From assembly GCA_947629515.1 (NCBI GenBank), contig CANRDY010000010.1:1-41611 (forward strand): 41,611 nucleotides of DNA. The letters are read 5' to 3'. Positions 16,701 through 24,561 of this stretch are shown in pieces. The stretch is from an uncultured Clostridia bacterium (GTDB lineage: Bacteria; Bacillota; Clostridia; Christensenellales; Borkfalkiaceae). A program made the position numbers and the translations under genes. Under the pieces are notes generated by a model. That model worked only from the letters and a program-made list of their open reading frames with translations. It was not told where the DNA came from and searched no databases. Within the stretch, counting starts at the first letter, position 1. Each line of letters opens with the position of its first letter.

Positions 16701-18923
16701 AACGGCATGGCGCGCGGCAACGGTAAGCAAATTACCGTAAAACTAATCGACGACGCTATGGGCGATATTCCCAAACTTGTGGACGGCGGTAATGTGTATT
16801 CCGCTGTCGATGACAGACAAAATACAAACTATGGAATGAGTGAAGGTAAGTACCTAACTCAACTGACCTTGACCTTATACGATAAGATAAACTACAAATT
16901 CGATACCGTAAACATAAATTCCGAAGCCCTTAGATCGGAGTATTCCTGCACCGTAACCATAGGTATCGACGGCAACGCGACCATAGCTAAGACGTGGGTA
17001 ATAATCGGCGGCGGCTCGGGAAGCTCGGGCAGCGGCGGAGGCGGTGGTGGCGGTGGCGGCACTGAAGTCAACACCACGCCCCTTGTGGACGAAAACGGCG
17101 ATCCCTGGCAAATGACGGGCGGCTGGACTTACGGCGATACCAACTTCGACTTCTCAAAGATAATCCCCACGCCCGGTTACGCCCCCGCGGAAAAGGTAGT
17201 ATTCACTCTTCAGAACCGCACGCAGGCGACTATTTCGGCAGAGGGAATAATGCTTACGTCCGCGCTCAGGGCAGACGATAATATATCGTTCACTCTCGAA
17301 ACCGATTCGTCGACGGGCAAGAACGGCTTTGAAACATGGATAAACGCCGCCGTTCCCGCGGGCGACTATAAGCTCGCCGTCAAAATCGACGCCAACGTCA
17401 ACCCGTCGGTATCCACCCCGTACAGCGCAACGTTCTACTTCACGGTAGACGCAATTTCGCTCACTGGCGGCGGTTCTTCCCAACTCTTCGATTCGGCGTA
17501 CGAGTTCTCGTATAACCAAAACGTCCAGCTTCCTCAGGCAAGCATAACCATGCCCGAAAGCGGCGATCTGAGGAACGGCACGGGCTGGGCGGATACCAAG
17601 TACGACGAGCTGTATTCCTCGGGCTACGTAATAGAGTACAGCGTCGACTACGGCGACTACATGACCGAGGACGACATAAAAGCCGATACGCTCAACACCG
17701 TTCTCAAAAACGTTCTGCGCGACGAAAACGGCGAAGTTCAGCCCTACACGGTATATTACCGTCTGAACGCAAAGAACTTCGAAACGGTAGGCGGAGACTA
17801 CGACGAGCAGCATAAGTTCACCGTAACCATAAACCCCGCCGACAACGTAATGACAACGGCATATTCCCGTGCGGACTGGACGGACGGCGAAGCCGCTTCT
17901 ACCGAAACTGCTCCCCACATGCTCTTCGAGCACGAGGGCGGACTTCGCTATCGGGTAAGATATTATTCCGACGCGGAATGTACAAAGTTGTACACCGAAT
18001 CTTCATACCCCGTCGGCACGTATTACGTCAAAATTTTCGTGGACGGCACGTCCAACTTCAACGCCTATGAATCGCAGGCGTTCAGCTTCACCGTTCACCC
18101 CAAGTCGACCGTTCCGCCCGAGCCTACCCAACACAGGCTCTTCGGACCGTCGTCGCCCAACGGGTTCTCCGTTACCGAACCTTGGCAGTGGGACATAAGA
18201 ACGCTCATAATCACGGGCATAGTTGTGGCGGTAGTCATTCTGCTTTGCATATTCGTGCTCATCGCCATACTCGCTCTGCGCGCTCACCGCAGAAGAAAGG
18301 TATTGTATGAACGCATAATGACGGTAACTTCCCGTCCCGTCGGTTATCTCGGCGGACAGCAAAACGCGCCCACTCTCGGCTACGGACCTATGCCCATGCA
18401 GAGTTTGCCTTCCTACGAAGAGGAAGACCCCGACTCCGACGGCTTCTACGACAGTATGGGACCCGAATCGCCTTTCTGGCGGCAGTATTGGGGCGCGCCC
18501 GCCGAGCAAGACCCCGCGTTCCCCTCGAACGGTTCGCCCGCAGAGGGAGCGGAGCAGAGCGGCGCAGGCGTTCGGAATTCGGGTGAACAGTCGGGCGTAA
18601 GCGGCGAGGCAGCGGCAGCCGACGCAACACAGCAAGGCGAAGCCGCCGAAAGTCGACCCGTGCAGGGCGCGGCACAGAGCGGCGCGCAAGCGGACGTTGC
18701 GGCACAGAGCGGCGCGGCGCAACCCGCCGATGCAACAAATGCACCCGCGCAACCCGCCGAAAACGCGGCGACCAACGCAACCAACGCGGCAAGTTCAACC
18801 AACCCCGCGGCAACCAACGCAACAACCGCCGAAAGCGCGAACCAAGCGGCAACCAACGCAACGGCAGAGCAACCCGCGCAGAGCGGCGAAAAGCCCGAAA
18901 ACGGCAACGGGGAGGGCGAATGA
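10797..18923 (+). CDS. Giant BspA-like leucine-rich-repeat surface protein with membrane anchor and cytosolic tail
   Basis: A 2708-residue protein. The signal peptide has its core at about residues 9-30 and probable cleavage after AYA. Several dozen LRR_5/BspA-type units of about 23 residues follow (IGxxAFxxCxxLxxVxLPxxV), spanning about residues 85-1720. Next come beta-rich modules, a Gly/Ser linker at about 2070-2088, more MBG-like modules, a transmembrane helix at about 2468-2495 (stop-transfer RAHRRRK), and about 210 cytosolic residues. The tail ends in an Ala/Gln/Asn/Thr-rich low-complexity stretch. BspA-type proteins are known adhesins; the binding partner here is unknown. ATG 10797 was chosen for the AAGGGGAGA site 10 nt upstream and the signal peptide. 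The next gene begins at its stop codon. Confidence 0.88.
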   Translation: MKIFKKGFKATLFALVSVLAICVIGASALLFSAPKAYAASSPVQPIASGTSVTLKDESDFDIENTTAASMDNSGTTYKVLKGIKADKIAELQNCDSIIIEIPEGVEVIEVRAFRNTNDSYGNPVNGKITSVKISSTVQIINAEAFYECRNLQTVDFTGATSLTEIRGYGSYRNGILNTSSTNLNGAFYNCASINSLTIPDSVTAIGSGAFRGLSSLTQITLPFVGEKSGSTSLNNLFGYIFSRPSENGVSGSTYIRQYAYTSDDTSPGNAYYSIPGSLTTVTITGGSGINYTIIGGAFYGCTMLKNVTLPANLTEIKAYTFYGCTNLTAPEIPASVTQIGKRAFYNCTGLTSFTLGNGVNGVGDEAFSGCTNLTSIELKNVVSIGKSAFKGCTALDKVTLPNTVETIGEEIFSGCSSLGSAGQGSVQLSTNSHFTTISKMAFYSCKQLQSIVIPAQITKIDDQAFYDCNNLHGVDLEKISLSSIGASAFNNCTSSSFTSVSFPATLTSIGASAFYGVKLNSIKFAPDCALTEIKGGSGNTSGAFSGCSITEITLPAKLQTIGGYAFYNCRNLNTVKFEATSKLDDIQQNAFASCGLLTSMELPASVTKIGNNAFSSCNLGANGGAIALPENLTTIGDSAFYSCQGISSVTLQSSVESIGKSAFYNCQNMMSIALNDGLQTIGDGAFQSCGKLSEITIPSTVTSFSSTVVPANLFYGCSNLWSVVFECDVTNDIPVQIFYNCRSLSEINFKKAFTPTKIGNGAFYSTAITSFTVPSSVEQIDHTAFCNCSKLETVTFEPESQLTKMGDTGTRYSGVFQGCTKLRTLEIPKNCSELGYRFCNGCTDLTSVTFADAESRGSDKQIKNIRAYAFSGCTSLGEFTIPSTVTIIGDYAFDGCSALELKDNRGHYLPENLATLGTYVFRNCTTLSAINIPKAFTTVSSYLFSGCTNLATVTFEAESITAINNNAFEKCAALETFTANFASTATIGASAFEGCTSLAEFKLPSQIQVIDRHIFHNCTALSSVYYDGIEKEEGKLLLPDTVTTIRGAAFYGCGFTEVTIPNSVLNINASTNSGENDTNYGVFEICKNLTTVNYNSALTYVSEKCFRDCQQLTKFNLPEDSLLTYVKSNAFSHCFNFTDFDFDRLTGGEKHIGQYAFWGCPYAELDLTNLDWIEYGAIGGNNSLTTLTLPFIGEKLSTISGSSSVLASLFGNSSWEGGVQISVMYGNSDTADSGTYNYTYWIPQSLKNVTIVHANSSGIIPRSAFSGFKDLVSITLPELGYTTVRDYAFRGCTSLRSLVIPATVTSFGGASGVSHVFEGCNYLESLEIPIINTAGSSTRKDLAVLFGVTSADTGLSNQRALKNVTISVSDTLGENAFRNGNWLESITLPENMTSIAAGAFYGCTNLSTLTLPFLGLNADSSANASLETLFGAGSVPASLKEVILLGGLVGERAFAETSVESVTLPAGLAEIGEYAFYKSKLKTIIIPDGVTTLSAHAFEGCSDLAQITFTGNPRTVGAYAFADCTNLTQIELSSFSDIGEYAFKGCSGIGSVSLSTVRNIGAHAFDGCQNLKTVTLSTVLSEIEDYTFNNCTQLNKIEVEGETSANDVYLPKTVTRVGDSAFRNCAAVTSIALSESLKTIDRGAFAGNTGLRIIMIPKGVTTVAASAFEGDTALEFVYLPDKAIYGTSAFANVPSTALLIASDKNAYDSIIADGNLKLFENQLTYLISIKYNRVTNNGATPEVELYATEYRLYKKTFDFKRAADGSWSIDPAGGEVNFPLTENGYSSTVWRDSKTDGTVIDTKKVNELLSQSTAEIELYATVYAKVAPVLAANLKYGLPRLDLTLPATKAATVINYINTNILDDSSPKFNRDVFRVVRWEYNPIGGGATTLTMLGNAGVYKAHINLVSSLGAFADDIVVAFTIEQKVIDLSMEWVSARAVAEGEKMVWQPLEDFEGGTVGSQSVASIKNGMARGNGKQITVKLIDDAMGDIPKLVDGGNVYSAVDDRQNTNYGMSEGKYLTQLTLTLYDKINYKFDTVNINSEALRSEYSCTVTIGIDGNATIAKTWVIIGGGSGSSGSGGGGGGGGGTEVNTTPLVDENGDPWQMTGGWTYGDTNFDFSKIIPTPGYAPAEKVVFTLQNRTQATISAEGIMLTSALRADDNISFTLETDSSTGKNGFETWINAAVPAGDYKLAVKIDANVNPSVSTPYSATFYFTVDAISLTGGGSSQLFDSAYEFSYNQNVQLPQASITMPESGDLRNGTGWADTKYDELYSSGYVIEYSVDYGDYMTEDDIKADTLNTVLKNVLRDENGEVQPYTVYYRLNAKNFETVGGDYDEQHKFTVTINPADNVMTTAYSRADWTDGEAASTETAPHMLFEHEGGLRYRVRYYSDAECTKLYTESSYPVGTYYVKIFVDGTSNFNAYESQAFSFTVHPKSTVPPEPTQHRLFGPSSPNGFSVTEPWQWDIRTLIITGIVVAVVILLCIFVLIAILALRAHRRRKVLYERIMTVTSRPVGYLGGQQNAPTLGYGPMPMQSLPSYEEEDPDSDGFYDSMGPESPFWRQYWGAPAEQDPAFPSNGSPAEGAEQSGAGVRNSGEQSGVSGEAAAADATQQGEAAESRPVQGAAQSGAQADVAAQSGAAQPADATNAPAQPAENAATNATNAASSTNPAATNATTAESANQAATNATAEQPAQSGEKPENGNGEGE

Positions 18924-18925
18924 TC

Positions 18926-21673
18926 ATGAATAAAAGGTTCAAAAAGATAGCCGCCATAGCGGCGTGCGCCGTGCTTGCCTCGTCGATGGCGTCAACTTTT
19001 ACGGGCTGTATTCCGGGCGCAACTCACAACTATTCGCAGGAACAACTGCGCGTGAATGTCAACGACGAGAACAGACTCACATGGAAAAACGGGCTTGAAC
19101 TCGTCTGCAACATAGGCTACGAAACGAGCAGCGACACGGCGATATCATTCACCTCGCAGAACTCGCTCACCCCCGCGGGCACGGAGCTTGTGCTCCCCGA
19201 CGGCAAAACTTACAGTCAGGGCGACTTAAAGCCCGCATGGCAGGCTCTCGAAGATAAGTTGCACGTGCAGTTTATCGACGAATACGTCCCCGCAAAGTCC
19301 GACGATTCGATAGATAAACTCATAACCGACACCAACGACGAAAGGCTCTACACCGACGAAAACGGCAACCTCGTGTCGGACGAAACGCACTGCCTTTGGG
19401 ACTACGACATAATCACGGGCTCTTGCGCGGCGATACAGAGCGCGCAGGCGACCTCGCCCGAGGCGAAGTTCCTCGATTTAAGCCTTTATCTCGACTATAT
19501 GCCCAACTATAAGGCGTTTTTGAACGACAACCCGCTCATCTATCTCTCGCTCATCACCGATACGGACACGGGCGCAATGTACTACGCGCCCTACTTCGAC
19601 GGCAACGACGATATCGAAAAATACACGATGATACAGAAGAGCTGGGCTTATAAGCTCCTCGACGTCGACTACACCGACGTAGGCGAAGCAGAGGACGACA
19701 CGACGACGTTCAAAGAACAAGCCGAAATGAAGAACTCGGGTCAGAGCAACATTTCCACCAAGAGTACGGTAGCGGGAGACAACGTCGTAATTGACGGCAC
19801 GCGCTCTTTCATTACGTCCTTTATGGGAACGACGGGTCGCACGAGGATAGAGGTAATAAGCCCCACCGACCCGAGAATGCGTAACAAAGATTACGTCTAC
19901 GTCGACTATTCCAACGCGTTGGAAGCCGCAACCGACGACAGCACTCCGCTCGGCAAGTCAATCAAGCAAGCCGCGGGAATGGCGTACACGGGCAACAGCG
20001 GCAACATAGTCGACTTGCAGAACTTTGTAATAAACGAGACCCACGGCGAAGTAACGGGCTTACAGCTTGTCAGCATACTTCAAAACTATATCGACGCCGC
20101 CTACTTAACGAGCACGGGCGCGCCCTATTATTCCAAAGAACGCAGGCTCGCCCGCTCCGACATATTCTGCGGGGTATCCGCCGCGTGGGACGTCGACCTT
20201 CTCGCCGCAATGAGCCGTTGCGTGGTAACGGGGCTTGACCTTTTGGGCAACTCCGTCAGCAGTATGCAGAGCGTAAGCGATCTGTTTGCGTTGGGCGGAC
20301 GTTCGTCGTTCACCCAGAGAATTGCAGATATGTACGCCCTTGCAGGCGAACTCTACGGCGTTCGCGGTCTTGAATCGCGCTACGAGTTTACCTATATCGA
20401 CGCCGACGGCACGGTACGCGACGCACGCGAGAACACGGCGACGTGGGAGGCGATGAACCGCCTTTCGGCTTTCGCCAAAGAGGGGCTGTTGTACACGGGC
20501 GACGTAAAGGGGACCGACCGCTCGGTCTATTCCACAAAGAGCGAAAACATAGGTCCAGTGTACTTCCTCGAACACGACTACGTTCAAACCCAAACGCTCT
20601 ATCAGATGAGGCTCGACCCCGAAATTTCTATGGGCACGTACATGATACCCGCCGACTACGAGTTTTCGCCCATAATCACCGCCGTATCGCGCTGGAACGA
20701 CGGCAGCGGCGCAGAGGACAACTTTAAGGTAATGCGCTTTTCCGAGAGCTGGCGTTCTGTAAAGAATACGGGGTTTGCGATCCCTTACCAAAGCGTTTCG
20801 AATAACCCCGAACGCCTTTCGGCAGTGCTCGCGTTCATCGATCTGTTCTTCTCGAAAGACGGACAAATTCTCATGTCGTACGGACCTCAGTCCGAAAGCG
20901 GCAACGAGTCGCCCGACGGGTGGTGGTACGCCGAAGAACTTGCGGAATACGATCTGACCGATACCACCAAGTTCCGCAAAATTGCCGACAAGACCAACTA
21001 CCTCGAAGCGCAGTACGAAAATATCGACGGCACGTGTTTTGTATATAACGGCAAAGCGTACGTCGGTTTGGACTACGCGGGCAGGCAAATTCCCATAATG
21101 ACCGACGACAATATCAACTGCTTCAAAGGCAAGGGCTTCGGCGGTCACGACCCCATAAGTTCCTACACGCTGAACTACACCAACTACGCCCGTAAAGTAA
21201 TAGGCTCCGCGCTTCCCATAGGCAACAAGGATCAGGGCTTCGAATATCAGTGCACCGCCGAGTGCGGGCTTGAAGGCGCGGACGTAGTGGGCGCGGCTCT
21301 CAACAAAGCGGGAGTCATTAAGCACGTCTATCAGCAGTTGGAGAACTCCGAAAACAGCCTGTGGTACGTAATAATGCCCACACTTTTGCCCCTTTCCACC
21401 GAGGCTTCCGAAACGCTCAAAGAGGACGGGCAAAAGGCAATCGACGGGCTTTTCAAAAACAGCTCGTCCGAAGCGCGCAACGCGCTTGTAAGGGTAATGT
21501 ACAACGGCTTTGCAAACGGCACGCTCGACGGCACAACGCCGATCCCCTCTTCGGCGCAGGGCATAGTCGATATGCTCAACGGGCTGGGAATGAGCGTCCG
21601 AACCAAAAACGTCGACGACGCATGGCAAAAACTGCGCGGCTATTACGAGGCGCATATAAAACAGCACGTATAA
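18926..21673 (+). CDS. Large extracellular solute-binding lipoprotein
   Basis: A 915-residue protein with a lipoprotein signal whose lipobox ends TFTGC (Cys28). The body resembles family-1-type extracellular solute-binding proteins, best seen near the C-terminal half in the pattern AVLAFIDLFFSKDGQILMSYGPQ...WWYAEE. At about 900 residues it is roughly twice the usual length. No ABC permease or ATPase gene is adjacent, so it may work with a transporter encoded elsewhere or have been recruited for another surface role. It is coupled to the BspA-like gene. ATG 18920 would overlap that gene's stop as ATGA, but GGGGAGGG is better spaced (9 nt) for ATG 18926. Confidence 0.8.
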   Translation: MNKRFKKIAAIAACAVLASSMASTFTGCIPGATHNYSQEQLRVNVNDENRLTWKNGLELVCNIGYETSSDTAISFTSQNSLTPAGTELVLPDGKTYSQGDLKPAWQALEDKLHVQFIDEYVPAKSDDSIDKLITDTNDERLYTDENGNLVSDETHCLWDYDIITGSCAAIQSAQATSPEAKFLDLSLYLDYMPNYKAFLNDNPLIYLSLITDTDTGAMYYAPYFDGNDDIEKYTMIQKSWAYKLLDVDYTDVGEAEDDTTTFKEQAEMKNSGQSNISTKSTVAGDNVVIDGTRSFITSFMGTTGRTRIEVISPTDPRMRNKDYVYVDYSNALEAATDDSTPLGKSIKQAAGMAYTGNSGNIVDLQNFVINETHGEVTGLQLVSILQNYIDAAYLTSTGAPYYSKERRLARSDIFCGVSAAWDVDLLAAMSRCVVTGLDLLGNSVSSMQSVSDLFALGGRSSFTQRIADMYALAGELYGVRGLESRYEFTYIDADGTVRDARENTATWEAMNRLSAFAKEGLLYTGDVKGTDRSVYSTKSENIGPVYFLEHDYVQTQTLYQMRLDPEISMGTYMIPADYEFSPIITAVSRWNDGSGAEDNFKVMRFSESWRSVKNTGFAIPYQSVSNNPERLSAVLAFIDLFFSKDGQILMSYGPQSESGNESPDGWWYAEELAEYDLTDTTKFRKIADKTNYLEAQYENIDGTCFVYNGKAYVGLDYAGRQIPIMTDDNINCFKGKGFGGHDPISSYTLNYTNYARKVIGSALPIGNKDQGFEYQCTAECGLEGADVVGAALNKAGVIKHVYQQLENSENSLWYVIMPTLLPLSTEASETLKEDGQKAIDGLFKNSSSEARNALVRVMYNGFANGTLDGTTPIPSSAQGIVDMLNGLGMSVRTKNVDDAWQKLRGYYEAHIKQHV

Positions 21674-21717
21674 CCCGCAACCAACGCCAAATAACCCGCA
21701 ACAAACAAAATAACGTT

Positions 21718-21749
21718 AATTCCCCCATAAGACGGCTTACGGGGGAATT
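21718..21749 (+). terminator. Terminator after the lipoprotein gene
   Basis: AATTCCCCC-ATAAG-ACGG-CTTAC-GGGGGAATT forms a long stem with one mismatch, followed by TATTTTA. Just before it, TAACCCGCAAC appears twice, the first copy covering the stop codon. Confidence 0.7.
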
Positions 21750-21767
21750 TATTTTACGTTGCGGTTA

Positions 21768-21796
21768 TTGACATTTTGTTGCATTGAGTATATAAT
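21768..21796 (+). promoter_or_regulatory. Consensus promoter of the cyclic-di-GMP block
   Basis: TTGACA, exactly 17 bp, TATAAT: a perfect vegetative promoter, with the start expected about 50 nt before the first GGDEF gene. Confidence 0.85.
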
Positions 21797-21852
21797 AAGT
21801 TATAAGCGATATTATAATCTTATTTCGGTATCGCCGTTATAGGGGGACTTCT

Positions 21853-22962
21853 ATGACAAAAGAAACATTGGTAAAAAAATTCCCGTACTTCAAGACCGTC
21901 GATTTCGATCACGCGTTCGACAATCTCACCGAGGTTTTCACGCGCGAAGTCATCGGCAAGTATATCCGTCGGCTCGTCGAAGAGAAAAAGCCGTTCAGCC
22001 TTTTCATTGCCGACGTCGACAACTTCAAGTACATTAACGACGGTTACGGGCATAAAGCGGGAGACGAAGTTCTTTCGGGCATCGCGCAGTTCTTGATGGA
22101 TTCCGTCGGCATGCGCGGCGTTGTCGGCAGATACGGCGGCGACGAATTCCTTTTGGTGTGCGAAGGTCTTACCGAATACAAAGACGTGTGGGACATCGGA
22201 CACGAAATTAATATGACGATAGGCAATCTCCGCTTTTCAAACGAGAGTATTCCCTCGATAACCATTTCAATGGGAATTGCCCGCTATCCCGTCGACACGC
22301 TCGACTACGAAGAGCTGTGGACGCTTGCCGACAAGGCGTTATACCGCGGCAAGATGAAGGGCAGAAACTGCTTTATAATCTATCTTGAAAGCAAGCACAA
22401 GAACCTCGACTTAAAGGCAAAAAGAGATCTGTCTTTCTCGTCGATGTATCTCCATGCAAAGATTTTCGATACTCTCACTGGCACAAGCAATCTTGCGGCG
22501 GCGATCCGCAACCAACTGCGCTTTCTCGTCACATATTATATGTTCGACCACTTATGCGTGGAAACGCGTTCGGGAATGAAGTTCAACATGGTCCATTCCC
22601 TTGCGAAAAACAAAGATTTCAAGCCTCTCGACTACAATGAAATTTCAAAAATAGTCGACAACTCGGGGCTTGCCTACGCAAACAAAATAAGCAGCTACAA
22701 CAACATAATGGGCGAGGAATTTGTCGAACGCCTCAAAGAACAGAAGATAGTCTCCGCCGTGTACTGCAAAATAGCCGCGTTCGACAAGGAGTTCGGCTAT
22801 ATCCGCATCGAAATGACCGACACCGCGCGCATATGGCAGAACGGCGAACTCGACATAATAATAACCACCGCAAGGCTTATAGGGCTTTCGCTCTATTACA
22901 GCAGACAGACGATAGAGGAACTCGACGACGGCAAGACCGAAACCGTCGGCGAGGAAAAGTAA
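21853..22962 (+). CDS. Diguanylate cyclase, GGDEF domain followed by a GAF-like region
   Basis: A soluble 369-residue protein. The N-terminal half is a GGDEF domain with an intact RYGGDEF active-site loop (GGDEF at residues 95-99) and the DVDNFKYIND and GDEVL motifs, so it should join two GTP into cyclic-di-GMP. The usual RxxD inhibitory site five residues before GGDEF is absent, so classical product inhibition is not expected. Residues about 195-355 look like a divergent GAF-type sensor (inference). AGGGGGAC precedes the ATG. It is the first gene of the signalling block and the only one in the window with a canonical GGDEF motif. Confidence 0.9.
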   Translation: MTKETLVKKFPYFKTVDFDHAFDNLTEVFTREVIGKYIRRLVEEKKPFSLFIADVDNFKYINDGYGHKAGDEVLSGIAQFLMDSVGMRGVVGRYGGDEFLLVCEGLTEYKDVWDIGHEINMTIGNLRFSNESIPSITISMGIARYPVDTLDYEELWTLADKALYRGKMKGRNCFIIYLESKHKNLDLKAKRDLSFSSMYLHAKIFDTLTGTSNLAAAIRNQLRFLVTYYMFDHLCVETRSGMKFNMVHSLAKNKDFKPLDYNEISKIVDNSGLAYANKISSYNNIMGEEFVERLKEQKIVSAVYCKIAAFDKEFGYIRIEMTDTARIWQNGELDIIITTARLIGLSLYYSRQTIEELDDGKTETVGEEK

Positions 22963-22985
22963 ACGGCAAAAAAGTAAACGGCAAA
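22956..22985. repeat. 15-bp perfect tandem duplication across a stop codon
   Basis: AAAGTAAACGGCAAA occurs twice in a row; the first copy contains the TAA stop of the diguanylate cyclase gene. Confidence 0.8.
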
Positions 22986-23037
22986 ATGTAAGGGGAAAGA
23001 AGAAGAGTATAATTACAGCAAGGAGTAAGTTACAGCT

Positions 23038-24159
23038 TTGAACAAACCGACCGAGAAAAAGAAAATACTTATAGCCGACGATTCGCAGATGAACCGCGAA
23101 ATACTCAAAGACATTCTTCAGGACAACTTCGCCATAGCCGAAGCGTGCGACGGCGACGAGGCGATCTCCGCGCTCGCTTCCGACAAGAGCATATCGCTTG
23201 TGCTCCTCGACATAAATATGCCCAAGGTCAACGGATTCGAAGTGCTCGAAGAGATGAACAGAACAAAGCTCATCGAAGAGACCCCCGTTATAATAATTTC
23301 AGCCGAGAACGCCCCGTCGTTTGCGGAGAGGGCGTTCAATCTGGGAGTGACCGACTACATAAGCCGCCCCTTCGACGCGCATATAGTTGTGCGCAGAGTT
23401 GTGAACACGCTCGTGCTCTACGGCAAGCAAAAAAGGCTGATGGAAGCGGTACAGGAGCAGATCTTCGAAAGGCAGAAGAACAACTCCATGATGATAAGCA
23501 TATTGAGTCATATCGTGGAGTTCAGAAACGAGGAGAGCGGTCCTCACATTCAGCACATAAGAATAATAACCGAATTTTTCCTGCGTGCGCTCGGCGCGCT
23601 TCACCCCGAGTACGCCCTTTCGGAAGAGGAAATAACGCTCATCGGCACGGCTTCGTCCTTGCACGACATAGGCAAAGTATCCATTCCCACAGAGGTCCTG
23701 AACAAGCCCGGCAGACTCACGCCCGAGGAATTCGCCATAATGAAGACCCATTCGGCGATAGGCGCGTCCATGCTCGAAAAGTTGCCCTTATACACCGACG
23801 AACCGCTCGTTAAAACGGCGTATCAGATTTGCCGCTGGCATCACGAAAGGTACGACGGCAGAGGCTATCCCGACGGCTTAAAGGGAGACGAAATACCCAT
23901 GTCCGCTCAGGTGGTCGCGCTTGCCGACGTATACGACGCATTGACGAGCGAACGCGTCTACAAGGCGGCGTACTCGCACGAAAAGGCGGTCGAAATGATA
24001 AAGAACGGCGAGTGCGGCACATTCAACCCGCTTCTTATGGAAGTGCTCGATAAGTGCGCGGACGGGCTGTACGAGGCGTTGCACAGTACGCCCGACGTCG
24101 AAAGCGATCTTCGCAAAGTTGCGGCGGAAGTGTTAAAACGTGTTTTAACGGATGAATGA
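23038..24159 (+). CDS. Response regulator with HD-GYP cyclic-di-GMP phosphodiesterase domain
   Basis: A 373-residue protein. Residues 8-125 form a receiver domain with the acidic pair Asp14/Asp15 and phospho-acceptor Asp58 (LLDINMP). The conserved Lys before Pro-Phe is Arg (SRPF, Arg110). Residues about 150-350 are an HD-GYP domain with HDIGK and HHERYDGRGYP, expected to hydrolyse cyclic-di-GMP when phosphorylated. The start is TTG, supported by AAGGAG 12 nt upstream and by the immediate start of the receiver fold. The HPt gene follows after 35 nt, so these are probably partners in one relay. Confidence 0.9.
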   Translation: MNKPTEKKKILIADDSQMNREILKDILQDNFAIAEACDGDEAISALASDKSISLVLLDINMPKVNGFEVLEEMNRTKLIEETPVIIISAENAPSFAERAFNLGVTDYISRPFDAHIVVRRVVNTLVLYGKQKRLMEAVQEQIFERQKNNSMMISILSHIVEFRNEESGPHIQHIRIITEFFLRALGALHPEYALSEEEITLIGTASSLHDIGKVSIPTEVLNKPGRLTPEEFAIMKTHSAIGASMLEKLPLYTDEPLVKTAYQICRWHHERYDGRGYPDGLKGDEIPMSAQVVALADVYDALTSERVYKAAYSHEKAVEMIKNGECGTFNPLLMEVLDKCADGLYEALHSTPDVESDLRKVAAEVLKRVLTDE

Positions 24160-24194
24160 TCCAAAAGAGTTACAAAAGTTTACAAGGGAGAAAT

Positions 24195-24545
24195 ATGAAC
24201 GTTAAAGAATTTTATGCCGCGATAGACGGCGATTACGAGGGCACGCTCTCGCGGTTTTTAAGCGAAGAAAGGGTAAAGAGGTTTGCCCTTAAATTCGAGC
24301 AGGACCCCAGCTTTTCACAGCTCTGCGAGGCGTTGAAAAACGGCGACGTCGGCGAGGCGTTCCGCGCCGCTCACACTTTAAAGGGCGTTTGCCAGAACCT
24401 CGGCTTCGATTCGCTCTATCGTATCTCGTCCGAAATAACCGAGATCTTGCGCGGGGGAAGTTTGAACGTAGACCAAAAAATGCCCGCACTCAAAACCTGT
24501 TACGGCACGGTTATGACGGCTCTCCGCGCCCTCAAAGAGGATTGA
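24195..24545 (+). CDS. HPt phosphotransfer protein
   Basis: A small all-helical protein of 116 residues with the HPt signature AAHTLKGVCQNLGF; the phospho-accepting histidine is His60. It probably carries phosphate between the hybrid kinase encoded 16 nt downstream and the HD-GYP response regulator upstream. ATG 24195 is chosen for the AAGGGAG site just before it. A longer form from ATG 24156 would overlap the upstream stop as ATGA and add 13 residues unlike an HPt fold. Confidence 0.88.
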   Translation: MNVKEFYAAIDGDYEGTLSRFLSEERVKRFALKFEQDPSFSQLCEALKNGDVGEAFRAAHTLKGVCQNLGFDSLYRISSEITEILRGGSLNVDQKMPALKTCYGTVMTALRALKED

Positions 24546-24561
24546 AACACACAATAAGACC

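Noticed and set aside
20105-21667. Long minus-strand open frame opposite the lipoprotein gene
   Set aside because: No recognisable motif or start signal, and the sense frame is a clear lipoprotein.
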